Part shown: positions 1-5,126 of the stretch, piece after piece
Position numbering within the stretch: position 1 is the stretch's first letter
Layout of the letters: each line of letters opens with the position of its first letter
NCBI GenBank assembly: GCA_023129675.1
Contig: JAGMBM010000020.1
Coordinates: 1-7,825, forward strand
Reading direction: 5' to 3'
DNA: 7,825 bases
Origin: Hadesarchaea archaeon
Lineage (GTDB): Archaea; Hadarchaeota; Hadarchaeia; Hadarchaeales; Hadarchaeaceae
Made by a program: the position numbers and the translations under genes
Notes under the pieces: generated by a model
The model's database searches: none
What the model saw: the letters and a program-made list of their open reading frames with translations, nothing else
What the model was told of the DNA's origin: nothing

Positions 1-401
1 GGTATCAACAGGTCAAACTCAAGTCGGCCGGAGTACTTGACCCATGGCTCGGAAACACCGCCATCGGCCAGTGCCTCAATCACCAAAGCCGTCACTGTCC
101 TGGCGAACCTCAGCCCTCCACGCCTCGCCCGCACGGTCCAGACCAAGTCGTGCCCCAGCGGGCGAGAGTAGTCCTGACCGGGATAACGCCAGTAGGAGCA
201 GTAGAATGCCGTCGCCCCCGATGCCAAGGCCCGGTCGAACGCCGCAGCTGAGTCCAAGACGATGGGGTACTCGCTGAGGTGACGCTGTAAGCCTTTAATG
301 CGGGCATTGTAGAAAGCGCATTCCCGATCGCCACTGCCACCACTAGCACGCACGAAATCCAAGATCGTTCGTCTTACGTCCAGGCGCCTGTAGTAGTCCA
401 T
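1..401 (-). CDS. Primase small subunit (PriS)-like protein, catalytic motifs altered, C-terminus outside window
   Basis: An uninterrupted minus-strand frame starts at an ATG (401-399) and runs off the left edge, giving 134 residues (the last from a partial codon). A strong Shine-Dalgarno sequence, GGGAGGAAG, lies directly upstream (410-402). The outline resembles archaeal-eukaryotic primase small subunits: an N-terminus MDYYRRLDVRRTILDFVR, a middle part ending GHDLVWTVRA (residues 83-92), and VKYSGRLEFDLLIP (121-134). In catalytic PriS proteins the equivalents are roughly DLVxDID and KFSGxRGFHxxVP. Here the two metal-binding aspartates appear as T89 and R91, and the histidine of the GFH step is D130. 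This suggests a non-catalytic relative or one with a different active site. The fold assignment rests on my memory of motif spacing and only about a third of the usual length is visible. It could instead be an unrelated archaeal conserved protein. Confidence 0.6.
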   Translation of the reverse strand, partial: MDYYRRLDVRRTILDFVRASGGSGDRECAFYNARIKGLQRHLSEYPIVLDSAAAFDRALASGATAFYCSYWRYPGQDYSRPLGHDLVWTVRARRGGLRFARTVTALVIEALADGGVSEPWVKYSGRLEFDLLI

Positions 402-429
402 CTTCCTCCCTCAAACGAGCGATTGGGGG

Positions 430-441
430 GATTTTTTAAGC
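430..441 (-). promoter_or_regulatory. TATA-like box upstream of the primase-like gene
   Basis: On the minus strand this reads CTTAAAAAAT inside a G+C-rich surround, about 30-35 nt before the ATG at 401. An archaeal start site about 25 nt downstream would give a very short leader that just includes the GGGAGGAAG ribosome binding site. The call rests on position and A+T content only. Confidence 0.4.
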
Positions 442-448
442 CACTTTA

Positions 449-473
449 GGGGAGAGAGGTCACTGAAAATATT
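449..473 (+). repeat. Dispersed ~24-bp element, copy A
   Basis: The sequence is GGGGAGA, then AG, then GGTCACTGAAAATATT. Copy B at 6280-6302 lacks the two-base AG and differs at two further positions, so about 21 of 23 aligned bases match. Copy A lies between the stop of the 478-1056 gene and the TATA-like box of the primase-like gene. It touches the 16-bp direct repeat that begins at 473. Its role is unknown; a protein binding site or a remnant of a dispersed repeat are both possible. Confidence 0.55.
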
Positions 474-488
474 GATACTATTGTAGCA
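473..488 (+). repeat. 16-bp direct repeat, copy 1 (covers stop codon of adjacent gene)
   Basis: TGATACTATTGTAGCA occurs here and again, identically and in the same orientation, at 1107-1122. This copy contains the last codons and TAG stop of the minus-strand gene ending at 478. Similarity continues loosely past the exact core (GTACATTT here against TACTTT at the other copy). Confidence 0.85.
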
Positions 489-1056
489 GTACATTTGCTC
501 TCAACTGAGCTAAGTGAGGCTCGAGCTTGTGCGAGAACTCCCGTTTATCGGTCCAGTCAATGGCAATAAGTTCTTCTGCCGCGCGCAGAACGTGCCGCGC
601 CCGTTCGGCGAGCTCGGGGGCGAGCTCCCCTTGCCTGAGCGCGGCCGAGAGTTCCTCAATTTCGGCGGCAAGCCCCACCCGCTCCCGTCCGATCGCGAGG
701 GAAGCGAGTGTTTCCTCCATCGCGCGGGCCCTGACCTCGGCGGGCAGGATGGCGTCGAAGCTGTGGAGCTCGAGGGGCTGCCATCGGGGGTCCGAGAAGA
801 ATGCCTCGAGGCGGGCGGCTGCCGCCTTCGGGACGGCTATGACGCTCTTCCCAAGCTTAACGTGGGGGATCCTCCCGAGCAGGCCCTGTGCAACGTGAGT
901 GTATGTCTTCGTGGAACCATCCTTCAGCTCTCGCTTCGTGGAGCTTGAATACCCCAAGAACCTGCGGTAGAAAAGCGTCTTACGGGTGCCGGTGAACTTA
1001 ATGTCAAAGCTGAAGACCCTGGCAAAAGTCGCTTTTTCTCGCTCTTCCATGCTCAC
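478..1056 (-). CDS. Conserved archaeal-type protein of unknown function
   Basis: This encodes 192 residues from a GTG at 1056, or 190 from the ATG at 1050. The ATG is attractive because AGGTGAGC precedes it, matching the archaeal anti-Shine-Dalgarno sequence with suitable spacing. Residues 14-105 look like a compact alpha/beta domain: FYRRFLGY (29-36), a basic/polar stretch with TKTYTHVAQGLL (49-60), then GRIPHVKLGKSVIAVPK (61-77). The pattern of aromatic-rich arm, GLL, IPHVKLGKSVI and a final strand near DAIL recalls short archaeal proteins of unknown function, but I cannot name a family. Residues 106-192 are rich in A, E, L and R and are probably helical, perhaps coiled coil. There are no cysteines, signal peptide or membrane segments. 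The gene diverges from the TyrRS gene and is bracketed by a 16-bp direct repeat. Function not assigned. Confidence 0.75.
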   Translation of the reverse strand: MSMEEREKATFARVFSFDIKFTGTRKTLFYRRFLGYSSSTKRELKDGSTKTYTHVAQGLLGRIPHVKLGKSVIAVPKAAAARLEAFFSDPRWQPLELHSFDAILPAEVRARAMEETLASLAIGRERVGLAAEIEELSAALRQGELAPELAERARHVLRAAEELIAIDWTDKREFSHKLEPHLAQLRANVLLQ

Positions 1057-1060
1057 CTAC

Positions 1061-1078
1061 CCCTTCATTTCCTGTGGA
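1061..1078 (-). repeat. 18-bp inverted repeat, left arm
   Basis: Read on the minus strand this is TCCACAGGAAATGAAGGG, lying 5 bp before the GTG start at 1056. The right arm (1245-1262, plus strand) matches 17 of 18 bases. It falls in the presumed leader of the 478-1056 gene. Confidence 0.8.
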
Positions 1079-1106
1079 ACTTTATTTGATATTTCTTGTC
1101 TTTTTA

Positions 1107-1122
1107 TGATACTATTGTAGCA
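1107..1122 (+). repeat. 16-bp direct repeat, copy 2
   Basis: This is identical to 473-488 and lies about 50 bp upstream of the start of the 478-1056 gene. Together the two copies bracket a unit of 634 bp that holds this one gene and its near upstream DNA. Such an arrangement could come from insertion, from tandem duplication followed by loss, or from site-specific recombination. Confidence 0.85.
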
Positions 1123-1139
1123 TACTTTAAGTAATAATG

Positions 1140-1170
1140 TTTTCAAGTTATTTAAAATTAAAACCAATCT
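1140..1170. promoter_or_regulatory. A+T-rich core of the divergent intergenic region, possible promoter
   Basis: The stretch around TTATTTAAAATTAAAA is nearly free of G and C and lies close to the midpoint between the two inverted-repeat arms. On the minus strand it contains TTTTAAATAA, a fair match to an archaeal TATA box, which would drive the 478-1056 gene. The rest of 1057-1336 holds the repeats and no RNA gene that I can recognise. The TATA element of the TyrRS gene is not clear; GATAAATGATT near 1229-1240 and TAATTATTC near 1281 are weak candidates. Confidence 0.35.
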
Positions 1171-1244
1171 CCTCCTGAAATGTGGTAAGTCTACGCTTCC
1201 CTATCCAGACACCAGTACCTGTCGGCCAGGATAAATGATTGACC

Positions 1245-1262
1245 TCCACAGGAAATCAAGGG
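1245..1262 (+). repeat. 18-bp inverted repeat, right arm
   Basis: TCCACAGGAAATCAAGGG on the plus strand, one mismatch from the reverse complement of 1061-1078. It lies 74 bp before the chosen TyrRS start. An ATAAA lies a short way upstream of each arm in its own reading direction, so the similarity may extend into promoter sequence. Confidence 0.8.
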
Positions 1263-1336
1263 CATATGGTTTGGCGGGCAGTAATTATTCACGAAAGCTT
1301 TTAGCCGTTCGACGCGCTTCTTCGAGTGGTGGCAGG

Positions 1337-2335
1337 ATGGAGGAGAAGTTCGACCTCGTCGCGCGCGGCACCACCGAAATCATCACGGAGGCCGAGCTAC
1401 GCGAGCTTTTGAAGAAGGAAAGGCCCACCGCTTACTGCGGTTATGAGCCTTCGGGCAAGATTCACTTCGGGCACGCGTTGACGGTTCAAAAGCTGGTGGA
1501 TCTCCAAGCCGCTGGGGCGCGGGTCATCGTCCTGCTCGCGGACCTCCACGCCTACCTCAATGACAAGGGAACTCTCGAGGAGATCCAACGCGTAGCTGAG
1601 TACAACCGGCATTGCTTCATCGCCCTCGGGCTCGACCCCAAACGCACGGAGTTTCTGCTCGGTTCCGACTTCCAGCTCAAGCCGGAGTTCTCGCTCGATG
1701 TTCTCCGCATGGCCGTCGACACTACGTTGCTACGCGCCCGCCGCAGCATGGCCGAGATAGCCCGCCACCTAGAGGATCCAGATGTCGCGCAGGTGCTCTA
1801 CCCTCTCATGCAGGCGGTAGACATGGCCCACCTCGATGTGGATGTGGCGGTCGGGGGCATCGACCAACGAAAGGTGCACATGGTCGCACGCGAGAAATTA
1901 CCGGCGCTGGGTTATCGAAAGCCAGTCTGCGTGCACATTCCCTTGCTCCACGGGCTTGATGGCGCCGCCAAGATGTCATCATCGAAGGGAAACTTCATCG
2001 CTATCGACGACGAGCCGGCAACGATCGAGGAAAAAGTGAAAAAGGCATTCTGCCCGCCAAAAATCGTCAAAGATAACCCGATTATCGAGTATGCCGAGCA
2101 TGTCGTCTTGCCGGCACTCGGCAGGTTTAGGGTTTCGAGGGAGGCGAAGCATGGGGGTCCGCTTGTGATAGAAAGCGCGGCCGAGCTTCGGAAGTTGTAT
2201 GCAGCGGGCAAGCTACACCCCACAGATTTGAAGGCGGCGGTCGGGGCGGCGCTGGTCCAGGTGCTTGAGCCCGTCAGACGATATTTCGAAGGGCACCCGG
2301 ACGCGAAGCTCGCGCGCCCATCCAAAGTTCTTTAG
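1337..2335 (+). CDS. tyrS: Tyrosyl-tRNA synthetase, archaeal type
   Basis: This class I enzyme charges tRNA-Tyr in the cytoplasm. The 332-residue product has the family's usual length from the ATG at 1337. The frame stays open back to an ATG at 1235, but those 34 residues resemble no TyrRS N-terminus, whereas MEEKFDLVARGTTEI is where archaeal TyrRS proteins begin. Visible motifs are AYCGYEPSGKIHFGH (residues 32-46, the HIGH signature as HFGH) and KMSSSKGN (212-219). Tyrosine-pocket residues equivalent to those of the Methanocaldococcus enzyme are present: Y33, Y155, Q159, D162 and Q177. D162 argues for tyrosine over tryptophan. The C-terminal part, with LHPTDLKAAV and LEPVRR, matches the archaeal/eukaryotic short form without an S4 domain. 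The ribosome binding site is weak (GGTGGCAGG). The gene is followed by dnaG on the same strand after a 64-bp gap that carries its own TATA-like box. Confidence 0.96.
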   Translation: MEEKFDLVARGTTEIITEAELRELLKKERPTAYCGYEPSGKIHFGHALTVQKLVDLQAAGARVIVLLADLHAYLNDKGTLEEIQRVAEYNRHCFIALGLDPKRTEFLLGSDFQLKPEFSLDVLRMAVDTTLLRARRSMAEIARHLEDPDVAQVLYPLMQAVDMAHLDVDVAVGGIDQRKVHMVAREKLPALGYRKPVCVHIPLLHGLDGAAKMSSSKGNFIAIDDEPATIEEKVKKAFCPPKIVKDNPIIEYAEHVVLPALGRFRVSREAKHGGPLVIESAAELRKLYAAGKLHPTDLKAAVGAALVQVLEPVRRYFEGHPDAKLARPSKVL

Positions 2336-2348
2336 ACCACATGACGTG

Positions 2349-2357
2349 TTATAAATA
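2349..2357 (+). promoter_or_regulatory. TATA box for dnaG
   Basis: TTATAAATA sits in the intergenic DNA just after TyrRS, the best TATA match in the window. An expected transcription start near 2380 would leave about 20 nt before the TTG at 2400 and about 155 nt before the ATG at 2535. A short T-run at 2378-2382 could assist termination of the TyrRS transcript. Confidence 0.6.
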
Positions 2358-2520
2358 TAACAATTAAAACCGCAGCCTTTTTAGGTAAGGGCGCGAAAAT
2401 TGGAGATTGATCATCAAATCAAGCCAGAATCACCATCAGGCTCATTCTGGCTTTTCGAGGGCGTGGTGCCCTTGGAAGGAAAAAAACTGCAAGAATTGGT
2501 AGCCGAGCGAATCGGCAAAA

Positions 2521-2527
2521 AGGAGGT
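2521..2527 (+). promoter_or_regulatory. Shine-Dalgarno sequence that decides the dnaG start
   Basis: AGGAGGT is a perfect archaeal ribosome binding site, with about 8 nt before the ATG at 2535. It supports that ATG over the in-frame TTG at 2400, which has only GGTAAGG upstream. Confidence 0.7.
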
Positions 2528-2534
2528 TTCCGTT

Positions 2535-3704
2535 ATGCGAGAGGATATTGGTACGACCAAGTATCTCATCCACGCCAAAATAGAGACGAATGGCGTGGCG
2601 GAGCGTCCCGATGCCGTCGGGGCGATTTTTGGACAAACCGAGGGCCTGCTGGGGGATGAGCTGGATTTGCGTGAGCTGCTCAAGACCGGCAGGATAGGGC
2701 GCATCAAGGTGAACATCAGCTCAACCCAGGGAAAATCGTCGGGCATGATAACGATACCCTCGAGTCTCGATCGGGTCGAAACGTCGATCATCGCCGCTGC
2801 ACTTGAAACAATTGACCGCGTGGGGCCCTGTGAGGCAAAGATCAAGGTCGAACGAATCGAGGATGTGCGTGACGCCAAGCGGAAGTTCATCGTGGGGCGG
2901 GCCAAGGAAATCCTCGGGTCCATCGAGGAGGCCGCTCCCGAGACCCAGGAGATAGCCGAGCGAGTCAAGGAGTCCGTGCGCCTGGAGGAGATAGCCGAAT
3001 ACAAAGGCTTGCCCGCCGGCCCGGGAGTGCAGGAATCCGATGCGGTGATAATCGTCGAAGGGCGCGCTGACGTGCTAAACTTACTTCGTGCGGGCATCCG
3101 AAATGTCATCGCCATCGAGGGGACGAGCGTGCCTAAGGCGGTGATAGACCTGAGCAAAGACAAGAAGACGACAGCTTTCCTAGACAACGACCGAGGCGGG
3201 GACCTAATATTGAAGGAGCTGCTCCAAGTTGCCGACATCGACTTCGTCGCAAGGCCGCCTCAGAACCGCAGCGTGGAGGACCTCACACGAAAGGAGGTGA
3301 TCAAGATGCTGCGGAGCAAGGTGTCCATCGGGCCTGCATCGATTAAGCTTCGAGGGAAGCCCGTGCCGGAGGCTGCGCCCGCCGCCGAAGGGGAAGGCCA
3401 AGGGCTCCGGAGACTGGAGGATGTCATCAGCGGGCTGCGCGGCACCCTGAGGGCACAACTACTCAGCGAAAAATTCGAGCAAATCGAAGAGGTCCAAGTG
3501 AGGGAGCTGAAGGAACGATTGCCTCAAGCCTCGAACGTTAAAGCCGTGGTGTTTGATGGGGTTGTGACCCAGGAGCTCGCTGGCATGGCAGCCGAACGCG
3601 GCGTGCAATACATCGTGGGAATGCGCTCACGAGTTGAAGCGGTGCCGGCAAACGTGCGCGTCCTAACCTTGGATGATCTCCGAAAATTGAGATACCGAAG
3701 GTAG
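2535..3704 (+). CDS. dnaG: Archaeal DnaG (Toprim-domain primase-like / exosome-associated protein)
   Basis: Archaeal DnaG carries a Toprim domain. It is known as a component of the archaeal RNA exosome, where it helps bind poly(A)-rich RNA, and has reported primase activity. From ATG 2535 the product has 389 residues and begins [16 protein letters not shown], as archaeal DnaG proteins usually do. The N-terminal domain contains [18 protein letters not shown] and the stretch [19 protein letters not shown]. The Toprim domain has its glutamate in [10 protein letters not shown] (E175) and the acidic triad in [11 protein letters not shown] (D217, D219, D223), so the metal site is intact. A linker around 275-292 leads to a C-terminal domain with [19 protein letters not shown], typical of euryarchaeal forms. 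The frame is open back to a TTG at 2400, which would add 45 residues; this is the main uncertainty. Its stop directly abuts that of the convergent acetyltransferase gene. Confidence 0.95.
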   Translation: MREDIGTTKYLIHAKIETNGVAERPDAVGAIFGQTEGLLGDELDLRELLKTGRIGRIKVNISSTQGKSSGMITIPSSLDRVETSIIAAALETIDRVGPCEAKIKVERIEDVRDAKRKFIVGRAKEILGSIEEAAPETQEIAERVKESVRLEEIAEYKGLPAGPGVQESDAVIIVEGRADVLNLLRAGIRNVIAIEGTSVPKAVIDLSKDKKTTAFLDNDRGGDLILKELLQVADIDFVARPPQNRSVEDLTRKEVIKMLRSKVSIGPASIKLRGKPVPEAAPAAEGEGQGLRRLEDVISGLRGTLRAQLLSEKFEQIEEVQVRELKERLPQASNVKAVVFDGVVTQELAGMAAERGVQYIVGMRSRVEAVPANVRVLTLDDLRKLRYRR

Positions 3705-4160
3705 CTAATCGAGCTTGTAGTCCATCGTCATGGCCGCCTCGCCGTCCTCGTAATAGTAGGGGACTTCCCCCTGCTGCCGAAAGCCGAGCTTAAGGTAGAA
3801 CTGCTGCGCCCCGGCATTGCTCTTTCGCACCTCCAGCCGCACGAGTTTCGCCCCATTCGCGCGGAGACGATTGATGATGTGTTCCATGAGGGCCGAGGCT
3901 ATGCCCTGCCTCTGGTAGGGCGGGTCGGTGGCAATGGCTAAAATGTGGCCAGTCGCGCCCCATCGGAGCACCCCGATCACGTAGCCAACAATTTTGTCCT
4001 CAGCCTCCGCGACGAGAAAACCATCGGGGTGCATCGCGTGCAGGCGGTTTAGCAGGCTTAGCGGGTAGGGGTCCTTGAAGCACTTGTACTCTATGGTCAG
4101 AATCGCCTGCATATCATTCGACTTCACATCCCTTATCCTCACGAGCCGCTGGACCGCCAT
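3705..4160 (-). CDS. GNAT N-acetyltransferase, RimI/Ard1-like
   Basis: This is a 151-residue GCN5-related acetyltransferase that transfers acetyl from acetyl-CoA, most likely to protein N-termini. Archaeal members of this type combine RimI and Ard1 (Naa10) functions. The sequence shows the N-terminal DMQAILTIEYKCFKDPYP pattern, strand beta4 HILAIATDP (72-80), and the acetyl-CoA loop YQRQGIASALM (82-92), in which QxxGxA replaces the commoner RxxGxG. The later motif is RLEVRKSNAGAQQFYLKLGF (108-127), with the general-acid candidate Y122, and the end is YYYEDGEAAMTMDYKL. The start has GAGG about 8 nt upstream. A TATA-like ATTTTATCC (minus strand, near 4202-4194) would give a short leader. The gene is convergent with dnaG with no spacer and diverges from the resolvase stub. 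The exact substrate cannot be read from sequence. Confidence 0.9.
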   Translation of the reverse strand: MAVQRLVRIRDVKSNDMQAILTIEYKCFKDPYPLSLLNRLHAMHPDGFLVAEAEDKIVGYVIGVLRWGATGHILAIATDPPYQRQGIASALMEHIINRLRANGAKLVRLEVRKSNAGAQQFYLKLGFRQQGEVPYYYEDGEAAMTMDYKLD

Positions 4161-4215
4161 AGGATTGCCTCAACTATGTTTTAAGCGAGTGGGGATAAAA
4201 TCATTTGGAGATGGG
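4161..4215. promoter_or_regulatory. 55-bp divergent promoter region
   Basis: This short gap must hold start signals for the acetyltransferase gene (minus) and the resolvase-like gene (plus). On the minus strand, ATTTTATCC is a reasonable TATA element. On the plus strand, TGTTTTAAGCG near 4178-4188 is the only candidate, and GGAG at 4207-4210 is the ribosome binding site of the plus gene. The compactness means that transcription complexes in both directions would overlap. Confidence 0.35.
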
Positions 4216-4377
4216 ATGGTCACGCCCAAGCGCCGGGGGGTTCGTTTTGAATACACCGTTGTTTACTTCTTCGAGAGCTTCGGCTTCACTTGGGACCGCT
4301 CGGGTAGCTCGCTTGGCATCGACCTCAAGATTTCGAAGGACGGACGCCTTCGCTACCTAGTAAGTTGCAAGGTATAG
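4216..4377 (+). CDS. Short Hjc-like (PD-(D/E)XK) protein, about half normal length
   Basis: This frame encodes 53 residues from an ATG with GGAG 5 nt upstream. It parallels the first part of archaeal Holliday junction resolvase Hjc. KRRGVRFEYTVVYFFESFGF (residues 5-24) matches the helix with the first acidic ligand (E12), DRSGSSLGIDLKI (27-39) carries the RSxGS-like loop and D36, and RYLVSCKV (46-53) matches the final strand with K52. Hjc normally has E-x-K at this strand; here it is S50-C51-K52. Normal Hjc has about 120-130 residues, and the dimer-forming C-terminal half is absent: a TAG follows V53. No other frame in the next 100 bases reads like the missing half. It could be a decaying remnant, a minimal nuclease-fold partner, or a subunit completed by another protein. 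It ends 9 bp before the ATPase start, so the two are probably cotranscribed. Confidence 0.55.
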   Translation: MVTPKRRGVRFEYTVVYFFESFGFTWDRSGSSLGIDLKISKDGRLRYLVSCKV

Positions 4378-4383
4378 GGGAGA
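4376..4383 (+). promoter_or_regulatory. Ribosome binding site of the ATPase gene, overlapping the upstream stop codon
   Basis: AGGGGAGA begins within the TAG stop of the resolvase-like gene and precedes the ATG at 4387. This spacing suggests translational coupling of the two genes. Confidence 0.55.
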
Positions 4384-4386
4384 GAA

Positions 4387-5094
4387 ATGGGCTTACTCGG
4401 TCGAATTCGCGACGCGTTTGGAATCGGGCCGCCGAAACCCCCACCTAGGTTTAAACCCTTCGAGGTCGCGGGGGAACGCCGGGGCTCTTACGCCGACTTC
4501 GAGAAAGCGCTCCTTAAGTACGGTCTCATCCTGCTGATCGTTGGGAAGCGCGGCTCGGGCAAGACGGCGTTGGGGATGCAGTTCCTCGCGTGGTACAATC
4601 ACTCGACCCGTAGGCGATGCTATGGTATAGGCTACGATGCCGCAAAGCTGCCGCGGTGGATCCACAAGGCAAAAGGGATTGAAGAAATCCCAAATGACTC
4701 TGTCGTGCTCGTCGATGAGGCTGCGATCCTCTTTTTCTCACGGGAATCGATGACCTCGATGAATAAGATGCTCACCAAGCTCATGACCATCGCGCGCCAC
4801 AAGAACCTCAGTATGCTACTGATAACACAAAGCTCGGCCTTAATCGAGCTGAACGTGCTTCGCTTGGCAGATGTGCTCCTGCTCAAAGAGCCATCGCTGC
4901 TCCAGGCGAGATTTGAGCGAAAGGCCTTGCAAGACATCTTCAACGCAGTCGACAAAACGTTCAAGAAGCTAAGCGAGCGGGTGAACCACTTTTATGTCTA
5001 CTCTGATGAGTTCGAGGGGCTCGTGCGCCACAGCTTACCTAGCTTCTGGAACGATAGCATAAGCCGCGCCTTCCGAGAATTCCGCGGCAGGTAG
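4387..5094 (+). CDS. P-loop ATPase, Zot/HerA-FtsK-like
   Basis: A 235-residue single-domain ATPase. Walker A is GKRGSGKT (53-60). Walker B is VVLVDEAA (106-113) with D110 and catalytic E111. A polar sensor lies in LLITQSS (144-150, Q148), and RFERK (175-179) could serve as an arginine finger. The series ARHKN, ITQSSALIELNVLRLAD and LLLKEPSLLQ is typical of proteins annotated as 'zonular occludens toxin domain', a P-loop group related to the FtsK/HerA pumps and to DNA-packaging ATPases of archaeal viruses and plasmids. The toxin name carries no meaning here. There is no membrane segment. The proline-rich N-terminal tail (14-24) may be a flexible linker. The gene follows the resolvase-like stub by 9 bp, and Pelota starts 32 bp after it. 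A DNA- or RNA-translocating role is inferred from the fold; the substrate is unknown. Confidence 0.8.
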   Translation: MGLLGRIRDAFGIGPPKPPPRFKPFEVAGERRGSYADFEKALLKYGLILLIVGKRGSGKTALGMQFLAWYNHSTRRRCYGIGYDAAKLPRWIHKAKGIEEIPNDSVVLVDEAAILFFSRESMTSMNKMLTKLMTIARHKNLSMLLITQSSALIELNVLRLADVLLLKEPSLLQARFERKALQDIFNAVDKTFKKLSERVNHFYVYSDEFEGLVRHSLPSFWNDSISRAFREFRGR

Positions 5095-5126
5095 CGTGTT
5101 GAACGTCCGACATTGGTGGCTTACGT

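Noticed and set aside
44..349. Open frames on both strands overlapping the first gene (plus 44-277, minus 110-349)
   Set aside because: They overlap the primase-like frame, have low-complexity R/S/P-rich products and lack ribosome binding sites; the frame running off the left edge has family-like motifs and a strong Shine-Dalgarno sequence.
514..948. Plus-strand open frames opposite the 478-1056 gene
   Set aside because: These are shadows of a G+C-rich coding strand; products are disordered and resemble no family.
1235..1336. N-terminal extension of TyrRS from the ATG at 1235
   Set aside because: The 34 extra residues do not resemble any TyrRS N-terminus and contain one arm of the inverted repeat; family length and sequence fit the ATG at 1337.
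1180..1336. Possible tRNA or small RNA gene before TyrRS, prompted by GTTCGA near 1307
   Set aside because: No acceptor, D or anticodon stems can be formed around it, and no terminal pairing is present.
2414..3238. Long minus-strand open frame of 274 codons opposite dnaG
   Set aside because: It is antisense to a well-supported gene and its serine- and proline-rich product is typical of a codon-bias shadow.
4075..4215. Upstream extension of the resolvase-like frame from an ATG at 4075
   Set aside because: It would overlap the acetyltransferase gene and its promoter, and the added residues have no similarity to Hjc; the ATG at 4216 has a ribosome binding site.
4387..5094. Reading the ATPase as a true zonular occludens toxin
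   Set aside because: The name reflects only P-loop domain similarity; there is no membrane segment or secreted C-terminal peptide as in the phage/Vibrio protein.
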